Position numbers and translations under genes: made by a program. Below the pieces are notes generated by a model. It searched no databases and was not told the DNA's origin. It was given only the letters and a program-made list of their open reading frames with translations. This document shows positions 7,743 through 15,917 of a stretch of DNA of 42,231 nt, piece by piece. This DNA comes from Paenibacillus turpanensis (GTDB taxonomy: Bacteria > Bacillota > Bacilli > Paenibacillales > YIM-B00363), in the NCBI RefSeq assembly GCF_011421635.1, contig NZ_WTLI01000007.1, positions 1 to 42,231 on the forward strand. Direction: 5' to 3'. Numbering within the stretch: the first letter of the stretch is position 1; each line of letters begins with the position of its first letter.

Positions 7743-8594
7743 GTGAAAGCAACATTGATGAAGAAATCAGCTGCCGCAGCATTGGGATTTTCCTTTATGT
7801 TCGGATTTATGCACACAGGCACAGTCATGGCAGCCTACGATGACATGGATGCTGTTTCGTTGGCCAAGAAGATGGTCGGCAAAGATTTTGACAGTGGAGA
7901 GGAAAGGCCATCGCAAGGCTTTGATGCTTCCGGATTGCTCCATTACATTTATGAAACGTTAGATTATTCGGTGCCTCGTTCGCTGGAGGCGCAGTATCGG
8001 ATGGACAAGCCGAGGATTTCCCGCATTTCGGATTTACAGGTTGGCGATGCTGTGTTCTTTGGCAGCGGCAGCAAGCCAAGCTCCTCGGGCATTTACATAG
8101 GCAATAATCAAGTTGTACTTGCCTCAAAAAGCGCCGACGAAGTCGTTCGGAAAAGCTTGACTGGCTACTACAAAGAAAACTTCCTTGGCGCCCGCCGTAT
8201 TCTAAAGTCGGAGGACAGGCTCAAAATCCGGCTCGTGCTGGACGCGCGCAAGTACTTGGGAACTCCCTATAAATTCGGCGCCGATTATGGACAAACCCGC
8301 ACGTTTGATTGTTCGTCCTTCATGAAGACGATCTACTCGGAAAACGGGATTCGTCTTCCAAGGAAATCGATCGATCAGGCAAAGCAGGGGAAGTATGTGA
8401 GCAAGAGCAAGCTTGAGGTAGGGGATCTCGTGTTTTTCACCACCCCGTCATCGGGCAATAAGATCGGTCATGTGGGTATTTATGTCGGCAACGGCCAAAT
8501 GATTCACACGTTTGGCGCGGGCGGCGTCAAGTACAGCTCGATTCATAGTGATTGGTGGAAAGAGCGCTATGTGACCGCCCGCCGCGTTATTTAA
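7743..8594 (+). CDS. Exported NlpC/P60 endopeptidase with a degenerate first domain
   Basis: A 283-aa protein with a Sec signal (KK at 7-8, hydrophobic core, MAAY near 29-32). The C-terminal half is an intact NlpC/P60 cysteine peptidase: C190 in FDCSSF, H243 in IGHVGIYVGN and H255 in MIHTF. Such enzymes cut peptidoglycan stem peptides outside the cell. The N-terminal half (about 34-153) is a second copy of the same fold, with matching FDASGL, VGDAVFF and GIYIGNNQ segments. There the catalytic Cys is Ala62, and the two His positions are Ser114 and Leu126. This copy cannot be catalytic and may bind wall or regulate the partner domain. The start is GTG after GGGAGGG. The 5' region contains a GTGGAT / ATCCAC stem of unknown meaning. 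Confidence 0.88.
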   Translation: MKATLMKKSAAAALGFSFMFGFMHTGTVMAAYDDMDAVSLAKKMVGKDFDSGEERPSQGFDASGLLHYIYETLDYSVPRSLEAQYRMDKPRISRISDLQVGDAVFFGSGSKPSSSGIYIGNNQVVLASKSADEVVRKSLTGYYKENFLGARRILKSEDRLKIRLVLDARKYLGTPYKFGADYGQTRTFDCSSFMKTIYSENGIRLPRKSIDQAKQGKYVSKSKLEVGDLVFFTTPSSGNKIGHVGIYVGNGQMIHTFGAGGVKYSSIHSDWWKERYVTARRVI

Positions 8595-8644
8595 TAGATT
8601 CGAATGAACCCCCGGGGCCGTCCGTGCCTGCGGGGTGTTTCTTG

Positions 8645-8653
8645 TGTTAGAAT
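8645..8653 (+). promoter_or_regulatory. Candidate extended -10 promoter for the PucR-type regulator
   Basis: TGTTAGAAT is an extended -10 (TGnTAGAAT). No good -35 is seen 17 bp upstream, as expected for this class. It lies 43 bp before the start codon. Confidence 0.4.
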
Positions 8654-8695
8654 AGTAAAAAAACGGCAGTAAAGATCGTACATCCGAGGAGAGTT

Positions 8696-9802
8696 ATGAT
8701 GCATTGGGAGCCGGTTGTCGCAAAGCTGGAAAGAATTTTGCAAACGGATATGGAAATGAAGATTATTCCGAAGGAGCTATGGCTGGCCTGGGGCGGACAA
8801 GAGGCCATGGGGGAGATTTCTTCGATCGCCGCAGAAGGCTCTCGGTATTTTAAGCTGACATTTTTGGAGCCCGACAGCGTTTTGGTGCTGGGGGTTTCGG
8901 CGGACGAGCTCAGAGACCGCGAGATCCGGTTAATTGAGCTGTTTCTGCTTACACAGGCGGAGGATACCCCTGCTTTGGCGGTGGAAAGCTACGATGAAGA
9001 ACGGATGATGACCGAGCTCGGTCAGCAGCTGATGAAAGAAATACGCAGCAGCACACCGGGACTGCCTATGGCTCCACTGGCGGAGCCTTACGCGCTGCTG
9101 CCTTCCCTGCGACAGGGAAAGCTGCCGTTTCTGGTAGCCGGCGAATTTCCGGACACGCTGCAAACGTCTTACAGCGAGCGGGTGAAGCTGCTCGAATCGT
9201 TCTTCGATGAGGACGTGACCCTCATTCCGCTGCAGGAAAACGAATGGGTGGTGCTGGCGCCAGAATCGTTATTGACGGCTGCAGGGGATGGGGATGAGGA
9301 AGGCTTGGAGGATGGTCTTGCGTCGCTTGCGTCCGGCCTGCACGATATGATTGAAGGAGAATGGGGAGGCAAGTCCTACGTGGCTGTAACGTATCCCTGC
9401 AAGCCTTCGGAACAGCTCCCGCAGGTTTCGCGCACGCTGCGGGAAACGATGGGAGCAGGCCGCAGGTTTGATGCGGCGCAGCCGATCTATTTGCCTTGGA
9501 AGCTCCGTCTGGAGCTTCTGTTGAGCTCGCTGCCCGAGGCGGAGAAGCTGCGGTTTGCCGAGCAAATTTTGGGGCGCGGCGAGCCGGTGCTGGATACGGA
9601 GACGCTGCAGACGCTGGACACGTTTTTCTCCTTGGACTGCAATGTGAGCGAAACGGCGAAGAAGCTCTATATCCACCGGAATACGCTGCTGTATCGTTTG
9701 GATAAAATCAAGCAGGAAACAGCGATCGATGTCCGCTCGTTTGAAGGGGCCGTTCTCATGAAGCTTGCCTTGTTATTGTATAAAGTAACGAAAAGGAAAT
9801 GA
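8696..9802 (+). CDS. PucR/CdaR-type transcriptional regulator
   Basis: A 368-aa cytoplasmic protein. The last ~60 residues form the HTH found at the C-terminus of PucR and CdaR regulators: [20 protein letters not shown], then DKIKQET and a helix ending MKLALLLYK. The N-terminal 290 residues are acidic and not membrane-bound; I recognise no ligand-binding domain there. Family members are activators of sugar-acid, purine or amino-acid use. There are two adjacent ATG codons, 8696 and 8699, behind GAGGAGA; 8699 has the better spacing. The gene ends 91 bp before the sugar ABC ATPase gene and could regulate it, but no operator evidence was found. Confidence 0.75.
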   Translation: MMHWEPVVAKLERILQTDMEMKIIPKELWLAWGGQEAMGEISSIAAEGSRYFKLTFLEPDSVLVLGVSADELRDREIRLIELFLLTQAEDTPALAVESYDEERMMTELGQQLMKEIRSSTPGLPMAPLAEPYALLPSLRQGKLPFLVAGEFPDTLQTSYSERVKLLESFFDEDVTLIPLQENEWVVLAPESLLTAAGDGDEEGLEDGLASLASGLHDMIEGEWGGKSYVAVTYPCKPSEQLPQVSRTLRETMGAGRRFDAAQPIYLPWKLRLELLLSSLPEAEKLRFAEQILGRGEPVLDTETLQTLDTFFSLDCNVSETAKKLYIHRNTLLYRLDKIKQETAIDVRSFEGAVLMKLALLLYKVTKRK

Positions 9803-9830
9803 TTTTTTTGTAGGGATTGTGCATAGTCAA

Positions 9831-9844
9831 AGAGAACGCTTTCG
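9831..9844 (-). promoter_or_regulatory. Candidate cre (CcpA) site upstream of the sugar ABC ATPase
   Basis: On minus it reads CGAAAGCGTTCTCT, which agrees with the cre consensus TGWAARCGYTWNCW at 12 of 14 positions (mismatches at 1 and 11). It ends two bases before a TAAGAT that could be a -10. A sugar-transport ATPase is a plausible CcpA target. It is a single site by eye, so confidence is low. Confidence 0.35.
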
Positions 9845-9893
9845 GTTAAGATTTACGTATACCAAAAACAACGATTTGAGGGGGAAGCGTATC

Positions 9894-11015
9894 ATGGCAA
9901 GCGTAACTCTTAAGAATGTATACAAGAAATATCCAGGTGTAGAAAAACCTTCTGTCAGCGACTTTAACCTTGACATTCAAGATAAGGAATTCCTCGTATT
10001 GGTCGGACCTTCCGGTTGCGGCAAATCGACAACACTTCGTATGATTGCAGGCCTTGAGGAGATCTCCGAAGGAGAGCTTTACATCGGCGACCGCCTTGTA
10101 AACGACGTTGCTCCGAAAGATCGCGATATCGCGATGGTATTCCAGTCCTACGCGCTCTACCCTCATATGAACGTATATCAGAACATGGCGTTTGGTTTGA
10201 AGCTTCGTAAGTTCAAGAAAGAAGACATCGACGCTCGCGTTCGTGAAGCAGCTCGTATTCTTGACATTGAGCATTTGCTGGATCGTAAGCCGAAAGCACT
10301 TTCCGGTGGTCAGCGTCAGCGTGTTGCTTTGGGCCGTGCAATTGTCCGCGAACCGCAAGTGTTCCTGATGGACGAACCGCTTTCCAACCTTGACGCTAAG
10401 CTTCGCGTACAGATGCGTGCTGAAATTTCCAAGCTGCACAAGCGTTTGGAAACAACGATCATCTACGTAACGCATGACCAGACGGAAGCGATGACAATGG
10501 GCGACCGGATCGTTATCATGAAGGACGGTATCGTTCAACAAGCAGCTTCCCCTGAAGAAGTATACAACCACCCGCTGAACATGTTCGTTGCTGGCTTCAT
10601 CGGTTCCCCTTCTATGAACTTCCTGTACGGTACGCTGAAGGAAGAAGGCGGAGAAATGCGCTTCGTGAATGACTACATCAACGTTGCGATTCCGGAAGGA
10701 AAAGCAAAGATTGTTCGCGAGAAGGGTTTTGCAGGCAAAGAAGTAATCCTTGGTATTCGTCCGGAAGATATTCACCAAGAGCCAATTTTCTTGGAAGCTT
10801 CCCCGAACAGCATCGTTGAAGCACATATCGATGTTGCCGAAAACCTTGGTCATGAAATGTTCCTGTACCTGAACGGCTTGAGCAAAGACTCTGTCATTGC
10901 ACGTGTAGACGGCCGCGCAGGATTGAAAGAGAATACAAGTGTGAAGCTTGCGTTCGATATGAACAAAATTCACGTTTTCGATAAGGAAACAGAAACAGCG
11001 TTGTTCACAAAGTAA
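9894..11015 (+). CDS. msmX: Multipurpose sugar ABC transporter ATPase (MsmX/UgpC type)
   Basis: A 373-aa ABC ATPase of the MalK/UgpC/MsmX class, which energises several carbohydrate importers. Walker [10 protein letters not shown] is at 38-46. The Q-loop, the signature [15 protein letters not shown], Walker [13 protein letters not shown] and the H-loop TYVTHD-like segment follow. A C-terminal OB-type regulatory domain (from about 240) has the IGIRPED-like motif (LGIRPEDI). No permease or binding protein is encoded nearby, which is typical of the shared ATPase MsmX. ATG 9894 is chosen for the GAGGGGG upstream and the family start MASVTL. Codon choice is close to that of gapA in this window (GTA, CGT, AAC favoured), which suggests high expression. 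Confidence 0.9.
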   Translation: MASVTLKNVYKKYPGVEKPSVSDFNLDIQDKEFLVLVGPSGCGKSTTLRMIAGLEEISEGELYIGDRLVNDVAPKDRDIAMVFQSYALYPHMNVYQNMAFGLKLRKFKKEDIDARVREAARILDIEHLLDRKPKALSGGQRQRVALGRAIVREPQVFLMDEPLSNLDAKLRVQMRAEISKLHKRLETTIIYVTHDQTEAMTMGDRIVIMKDGIVQQAASPEEVYNHPLNMFVAGFIGSPSMNFLYGTLKEEGGEMRFVNDYINVAIPEGKAKIVREKGFAGKEVILGIRPEDIHQEPIFLEASPNSIVEAHIDVAENLGHEMFLYLNGLSKDSVIARVDGRAGLKENTSVKLAFDMNKIHVFDKETETALFTK

Positions 11016-11033
11016 AATTTCATTCGTAACCCA

Positions 11034-11075
11034 AAGCTCTTGTACGGTGCTTCATCTCCGTGCAGGAGCTTTTTT
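11034..11075 (+). terminator. Rho-independent terminator after the ABC ATPase gene
   Basis: An AAGCTC ... ACGG / CCGT ... GAGCTT stem-loop with a run of T at 11070-11075. Confidence 0.8.
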
Positions 11076-11219
11076 ACGTATGCAGGTTGTTTCCTCGACG
11101 TATTTTCCGAAAATCATATATAATGGCAAGAGATTGAAAAATTGATTTCGCTGCGTACATGGATTAGGATGGAACTATTGGCCGCGGCTGAAAATCCGGA
11201 ACAAGGGAGATTTTGCACC

Positions 11220-12158
11220 ATGCCGAAAAAAGTACGAGTGAACGACCTCGTTAAAAAATTTAATATGGAAGTATTATGCGGCGAAGCTGGATTACGCAGG
11301 GGAATCACTGTCGCAGATTTGAACAGGCCTGGCTTGGAAATGGCGGGTTATTTCGAGTTCCATCCGAAAGAGCGTGTACAGGTGATGGGCCGTACGGAGC
11401 TGACGTTTTATGAAACATTATCGAATGAAGAACAGCTGGATCGCGTCTCCAAGCTTTGTGCGGAAGAGACTCCATGCTTTGTCGTAACCCGTGATTTAGA
11501 GGTGCCGCAAAGCATATTGCAGGCTGCGGAGGAGCATGGGATTCCGGTGCTGCGCAGCGGGGTGGCGACAACGATCCTGGCGGGAAGAATTACCGCTTTT
11601 CTGGAAAGCCGGTTGGCACCGACAACAACGATTCATGGAGTTTTGATCGACGTTTACGGCATTGGCATGCTGATTACCGGCAGCAGCGGCATCGGGAAAA
11701 GCGAAACGGCGTTGGAGCTCGTTAAGCGCGGCCACCGTCTGATCGCGGATGATGCGGTAGAAATTCGCCAAACCTCGGATCATTCGTTGTTTGGGCAGGC
11801 GCCGGAGCTTATTAAGCATCTTCTTGAAATCCGCGGGCTGGGGATTATCAATGTGATGACCCTGTTTGGTGCGGGTGCGGTGCGTTCGGAAAAACGGGTA
11901 TCTGTCGTGATTAAGCTGGAAAACTGGCAGCAGGATAAGCAATACGACCGTTTGGGCCTAGATGAAGAAACCACACGGATCCTGGACACCGATGTTCCGC
12001 TGGTTACCGTGCCGGTTCGTCCAGGGCGAAATTTGGCTGTTATTATCGAGGTTGCAGCGATGAACTACCGTTTGAAACGGATGGGGTATAACGCGGCGCT
12101 GCAATTTACGAATCGTCTGACCGAGACGATCGCTGAAGATTACGACGATGTCGACTAA
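11220..12158 (+). CDS. hprK: HPr kinase/phosphorylase
   Basis: A 312-aa bifunctional enzyme that phosphorylates and dephosphorylates HPr and Crh at Ser46, thereby setting CcpA-dependent carbon catabolite control. The Walker A loop GSSGIGKS is at 154-161, His139 lies just before the kinase fold, the acidic pair D177-D178 follows, and the HprK signature [10 protein letters not shown] is at 203-212. Length is that of the B. subtilis enzyme. ATG 11220 is chosen over in-frame starts upstream because AAGGGAG lies at a suitable distance and [10 protein letters not shown] matches the family start. It heads the hprK-lgt-ppaX-yvoF cluster. Its substrate, a Crh-like protein, is encoded at 35245. Confidence 0.95.
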   Translation: MPKKVRVNDLVKKFNMEVLCGEAGLRRGITVADLNRPGLEMAGYFEFHPKERVQVMGRTELTFYETLSNEEQLDRVSKLCAEETPCFVVTRDLEVPQSILQAAEEHGIPVLRSGVATTILAGRITAFLESRLAPTTTIHGVLIDVYGIGMLITGSSGIGKSETALELVKRGHRLIADDAVEIRQTSDHSLFGQAPELIKHLLEIRGLGIINVMTLFGAGAVRSEKRVSVVIKLENWQQDKQYDRLGLDEETTRILDTDVPLVTVPVRPGRNLAVIIEVAAMNYRLKRMGYNAALQFTNRLTETIAEDYDDVD

Positions 12159-12180
12159 GTGAAAATGGGGAGGTAACGTG

Positions 12181-13260
12181 ATGTTTTTGGCAATCGATCC
12201 GATCGCTTTGGCGCTCGGTCCCATCGAGGTTCGCTGGTACGGAATTATTTTGGGGACGGCTGCACTGGTTGGACTATGGCTGGCCATTCGGGAGGGCAAG
12301 CGATTCGGGATCCCGTCTGACTTTTTCATGGATTTACTGCTAATCGGCGTGCCTTCCGCCATCGTGGGCGCAAGAATTTATTACGTTGCCTTTAAGTGGC
12401 AGGATTATAAAGACAATTTCCTCGATGTGTTTAAAATTTGGGAGGGCGGCATTGCGATCCACGGGGCCCTGATTGGCGCGATTATTGCTGCATTGATCTA
12501 TACGAGGAAAAAAGGCTACAACTTTTGGCGGATCGCCGACATTTGTGCGCCTTCGCTGCTGGCCGGTCAAGCCATCGGCCGCTGGGGAAATTTTATGAAT
12601 CAGGAAGCATACGGCAGCCCGGTCACGGAGCCGTTCCTGCGGAGCACGCTCCATCTTCCGGATTTTATTGTAAATCACATGTACATAGACGGAGCCTTCC
12701 GCCATCCTACGTTTTTATATGAATCGGTGTGGAATATTGTCGGTATTATTTTGTTATTTGCACTGCGCCGCCAGCCGTTTATTCGTGCCGGTGAATTGTT
12801 CTTAAGTTATTTTATCTGGTATTCGATTGGCCGCTTCTTTGTCGAAGGACTGCGTACGGACAGCTTGGCGTTTGACGGTCCGGGATGGCTGCAGGCACTG
12901 ATGAAGGGGCTGTGGTCGCCGATGGACCTTATTTTTGAGCCGGGTAATATGGCTTATGGAAATGTGCGCACGGCGCAGCTGATCGGCGTACTGTTAATTG
13001 TCGCGGCGATCGTGCTCATGATTGTGCGCAGAAAGCTCGGCTACGCGACGCCTCGTTATATGGATCCGATTGTACCGGAAGGAGCTGGGGCTCGCGCGGC
13101 TTCGGCACAAAATTCCGCAGAGACAGCAGCACAGCCTGCTGCCAGAAGTGATTCTGCTGAAGCGGAAGCTGACAGGGAGACCGGCACAGAGACTTTGAAA
13201 ACCACCGATGCGCAGGCTTCGCAGCCGGGGGAGAATGACACTAAAGGAAGTGCGACATGA
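12181..13260 (+). CDS. lgt: Prolipoprotein diacylglyceryl transferase
   Basis: A 359-aa membrane enzyme that transfers diacylglycerol from phosphatidylglycerol to the lipobox cysteine of prolipoproteins. About seven membrane helices are visible. The Lgt signature GRWGNFMNQEAYG is near residue 140, and a late GRFFVEGLRTD segment carries the conserved Arg. Compared with the roughly 270-aa Bacillus enzyme it has an extra hydrophilic tail of about 65 residues after the last helix, rich in Ala, Glu, Ser and Asp. GGGGAGG lies upstream. An in-frame GTG directly before ATG 12181 is possible, but the ATG has the better spacing. Its stop overlaps the ppaX start (ATGA). Confidence 0.93.
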   Translation: MFLAIDPIALALGPIEVRWYGIILGTAALVGLWLAIREGKRFGIPSDFFMDLLLIGVPSAIVGARIYYVAFKWQDYKDNFLDVFKIWEGGIAIHGALIGAIIAALIYTRKKGYNFWRIADICAPSLLAGQAIGRWGNFMNQEAYGSPVTEPFLRSTLHLPDFIVNHMYIDGAFRHPTFLYESVWNIVGIILLFALRRQPFIRAGELFLSYFIWYSIGRFFVEGLRTDSLAFDGPGWLQALMKGLWSPMDLIFEPGNMAYGNVRTAQLIGVLLIVAAIVLMIVRRKLGYATPRYMDPIVPEGAGARAASAQNSAETAAQPAARSDSAEAEADRETGTETLKTTDAQASQPGENDTKGSAT

Positions 13261-13919
13261 ATGTAAACATTGATACGGTGCTGTTCGATTTGGACGGCAC
13301 CATCCTAGATACGAATGAACTGATTTTACGATCCTTTTTACAGGCGCTTCACCATTTTGGCCACACCGACATCACTAGGGAACATATTATTCCGCACATG
13401 GGCAAGCCGCTGGATGAGCAGCTCCGCGATTTGTCCGGACGGGATGATGTAGAGGCGCTCAGAGCGAAATACCGTGAGTCCAACTGGGCGATGCATGACC
13501 AGCTGGTATCGGCTTTTCCTTATGTAAAGGAAGTGGTGGAAGAGCTGCATCAGGCGGGCATTACACTTGGCGTGGTGACAACGAAAATTCGCAAAACAAC
13601 GGATATGGGCTTGAAGCTGACCGGCTTGTACGACTATATGAAGGCGCTCATTACACTGGATGATGTGCAAAATCCAAAGCCGCATCCGGAACCGGTGCTC
13701 AAGGCGCTGGAGGCACTTGGTGCGCGTGCGGAGAACACGATAATGGTCGGGGACAGCGGAGCCGATATCGATTCCGCGAATGCGGCCGGGGTGACCTCCG
13801 TTGCGGTAACCTGGACACTGAAGGGCATCGATGCACTGCTTCCGCACAAGCCGAAGCATGTCATCAGCGATATGCGGGAGCTGCTTGATTTGGTGGGTGT
13901 AAAGAGGGGTTCCTATTGA
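13257..13919 (+). CDS. ppaX: Pyrophosphatase PpaX (HAD family)
   Basis: A 220-aa HAD-superfamily hydrolase. Motif I FDLDGTILDT supplies the two catalytic Asp residues (10 and 12). Motif II is VVTT near 105, and motifs III/IV include NPKPHP and MVGDSGADI. In B. subtilis PpaX removes the pyrophosphate that HprK makes when it dephosphorylates Ser46-HPr by phosphorolysis. The genes are linked there as here, so the name rests on both sequence and neighbourhood. It overlaps lgt by 4 bp and the next gene by 4 bp, indicating coupled translation. Confidence 0.9.
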   Translation: MNVNIDTVLFDLDGTILDTNELILRSFLQALHHFGHTDITREHIIPHMGKPLDEQLRDLSGRDDVEALRAKYRESNWAMHDQLVSAFPYVKEVVEELHQAGITLGVVTTKIRKTTDMGLKLTGLYDYMKALITLDDVQNPKPHPEPVLKALEALGARAENTIMVGDSGADIDSANAAGVTSVAVTWTLKGIDALLPHKPKHVISDMRELLDLVGVKRGSY

Positions 13920-14416
13920 GAAAGACAGAACGTTATCCGGTTGAAGGGCCGAATGCTCTTTGGCAAATTTATCGAACCGTACCCTGGTGGAAAGGGGTAC
14001 GGAATTTTGTTTTTATCCAGGTGTCGCGGTACACCCCGATCCTGCCGGTGAAAAACTGGATCTACCGGCATGTGCTCGGCATGAAGGTGGGGAAGCATGC
14101 GGCGTTTGCTCTCATGGTGATGCCGGATGTGTTTTTCCCGGAGCGGATTGAAGTAGGCGATAATTCCATTATCGGGTACAACACGACGATCTTGGCACAT
14201 GAATATTTGATCAAGGAATACCGGCTGGGCGATGTGAAAATCGGCTCGAACGTGATGATCGGGGCGAATACGACCATTCTCCCGGGGGTAACCATCGGCG
14301 ACGGAGCGGTTGTTGCGGCGGGCAGCCTTGTGCATAAGGATGTGCCGGTCGGCGCATTTGTCGGGGGTAACCCGATGCAGGTCATTCGGGAGGCTGCCGC
14401 GGCGGAGACGGAGTAG
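13916..14416 (+). CDS. yvoF: Left-handed beta-helix acetyltransferase, YvoF type
   Basis: A 166-aa hexapeptide-repeat acyltransferase. From about residue 55 on, repeats such as IEVGDNSIIGYNTTIL, VKIGSNVMIGANTTIL and VTIGDGAVVAAGSLV build the left-handed helix, and the protein ends in the usual GNPMQVIRE cap. It probably uses acetyl-CoA; the acceptor is unknown. The start is a TTG at 13916 that overlaps the ppaX stop (TTGA) behind AGAGGGG. Position after hprK-lgt-ppaX matches B. subtilis yvoF, which supports the name. Confidence 0.85.
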   Translation: MRKTERYPVEGPNALWQIYRTVPWWKGVRNFVFIQVSRYTPILPVKNWIYRHVLGMKVGKHAAFALMVMPDVFFPERIEVGDNSIIGYNTTILAHEYLIKEYRLGDVKIGSNVMIGANTTILPGVTIGDGAVVAAGSLVHKDVPVGAFVGGNPMQVIREAAAAETE

Positions 14417-14543
14417 TGCGATAAGAATAAGTCTTCAAGAGCTAAGACACGGAATAGGCGAGTAGCTAAGCTTGGAGAGTCGCGCATGTGGGATGCTCCA
14501 ATTTGGGTAGGTAAAAATTGCACCTTGAAGGGTGGTTCGGGCA
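14417..14543 (+). promoter_or_regulatory. Leader with weak T-box-like elements (uncertain)
   Basis: This 127-nt gap contains, in order, AAGAATAAGT, GGAATAGGCGAGTAG, GGAGAGTCGCGC, ATGTGGGATGC and GAAGGGTGG. These resemble, in the correct order, the AGTA, AGAGAG, GGTG and AGGGTGG conserved blocks of T-box riboswitches. The region is too short for a full Stem I to T-box layout, has no terminator, and the last block also acts as the ribosome binding site. It may be a relic or chance. A GTCTT / AAGAC hairpin also occurs after the yvoF stop. Confidence 0.2.
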
Positions 14544-15866
14544 ATGCCGAAGAATGGGTTAAGAAGTGGTGAGACGCCTGCGGGCTTGCAGGGTTATATC
14601 GACTCTCCCCAAATGCAGGAGCAGCTCTATAAACGGACGCTCCGAATCGTCGTTTTCTCGCAAATTTTTGGCGGCGCGGGACTTGCGGCTGGGCTGACCG
14701 TGGGTGCGCTGCTGGCCCAAGAGATGCTTGGCACAGACAGCTATGCGGGTGTGCCCGTGGCGCTGTTTACGTTAGGTTCAGCCGGGGCTGCGCTGCTCGT
14801 CGGGCGGCTTTCTCAGCGCTTCGGCCGCCGAGTGGGGCTCGCGGGCGGATTTTTTGCCGGAGCTCTTGGAGCGGTCGGGGTCATCCTCGCAGCGATGCTC
14901 GGCAGTATCGGCCTGCTGTTTGCCTCGCTGCTCATCTATGGAGCAGGGTCGGCAACGAATCTGCAGGCGCGTTATGCAGGCACGGATTTGGCGAAGCCGG
15001 TGCAAAGGGCAACGGCGGTCAGCACGGCCATGGTATCAACAACATTAGGAGCCGTAGCAGGCCCGAGTATGGTGGAGATCATGGGCGGTTTTGCGGCCTC
15101 GATCGGTATTCCCCCTTTGGCGGGGCCTTTTATTCTAGCAGCCGTTGCTTTCGTAGCAGCAGGGCTGGTGCTGCTCTTGCTTCTCCGCCCGGACCCGTTC
15201 CTCGTTGCAAAGGCGATTGCGGAAGCGAATACGGAGGCGCAGCAGTCCGGCTCTGCGGGGTCGAGAGCAGGCGGATCGATGCGCAGCAATCGGGGGATTG
15301 TCGTCGGAGCTGCGGTCATGGTCATTACGCAAATCGTCATGATCGGGATTATGACGATGACGCCTGTACATATGAAAAATCATGGACACAGCTTAGGAGA
15401 AGTTGGGCTCGTGATCGGCATTCATATCGGGGCCATGTACCTTCCGTCGCTCGTGACGGGGATGCTGGTGGATAAAATCGGCCGTACGCTTATGTCGTAT
15501 GCATCGGGGGCTACCCTGCTGGCTGCCGGCATCCTGGCTGCGCTGGCTCCACCGGATTCGATGCTGCTGCTTACCGCGGCCCTCGCGCTTCTTGGCCTAG
15601 GCTGGAACTTTGGTTTAATCAGCGGTACAGCAATGATCGTTGACGCTACCGAGCCCGCGAATCGCGCGAAGGCCCAAGGGACGGTCGACGTCCTGGTCGC
15701 TTTGGCGGGGGCCTCAGGCGGGGCGTTGTCCGGTATGGTTGCGGCGCATACGAGCTTTGCCGCCCTTTCCTTATCGGGCGGGGTTTTGGCGCTGCTCTTG
15801 ATCCCGGTAGTCGTATGGGCACAAAGAGAACGAAGTGTAAAGGGAAGCGAGAGCTTATCGGGGTAA
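14544..15866 (+). CDS. MFS transporter
   Basis: A 440-aa major facilitator superfamily carrier with about twelve hydrophobic segments. The A-loop-like motif GRLSQRFGRRVGLAGG near residue 90 is the classic loop 2-3 signature. A hydrophilic loop of about 40 residues at 225-265 separates the halves, and a second, weaker copy (GMLVDKIGRTLMSY) lies in the second half. It resembles drug or small-molecule exporters, but the substrate is unknown. ATG 14544 is preferred to the GTG at 14532 because AAGGGTGG is then eight bases upstream. It follows yvoF by 127 bp and is not part of the conserved B. subtilis cluster. Confidence 0.85.
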   Translation: MPKNGLRSGETPAGLQGYIDSPQMQEQLYKRTLRIVVFSQIFGGAGLAAGLTVGALLAQEMLGTDSYAGVPVALFTLGSAGAALLVGRLSQRFGRRVGLAGGFFAGALGAVGVILAAMLGSIGLLFASLLIYGAGSATNLQARYAGTDLAKPVQRATAVSTAMVSTTLGAVAGPSMVEIMGGFAASIGIPPLAGPFILAAVAFVAAGLVLLLLLRPDPFLVAKAIAEANTEAQQSGSAGSRAGGSMRSNRGIVVGAAVMVITQIVMIGIMTMTPVHMKNHGHSLGEVGLVIGIHIGAMYLPSLVTGMLVDKIGRTLMSYASGATLLAAGILAALAPPDSMLLLTAALALLGLGWNFGLISGTAMIVDATEPANRAKAQGTVDVLVALAGASGGALSGMVAAHTSFAALSLSGGVLALLLIPVVVWAQRERSVKGSESLSG

Positions 15867-15876
15867 GACAAGATCG

Positions 15877-15906
15877 GGGCGGCAGGCTGCGCAGCAGCTG
15901 CCGCCC
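15877..15906. terminator. Hairpin between convergent genes
   Basis: A perfect GGGCGGCAG / CTGCCGCCC stem lies between the MFS gene and the minus-strand ATP-grasp gene. T runs are poor on both sides (TTT on plus), so termination efficiency is uncertain, although the position fits a bidirectional terminator. Confidence 0.55.
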
Positions 15907-15917
15907 TTTGCGTGAAA

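Noticed and set aside
9846..10973. Long open frame (375 codons) on minus opposite the ABC ATPase
   Set aside because: It is antisense to a certain ABC ATPase with strong codon bias, and its product is His/Cys/Val-rich without recognisable motifs.
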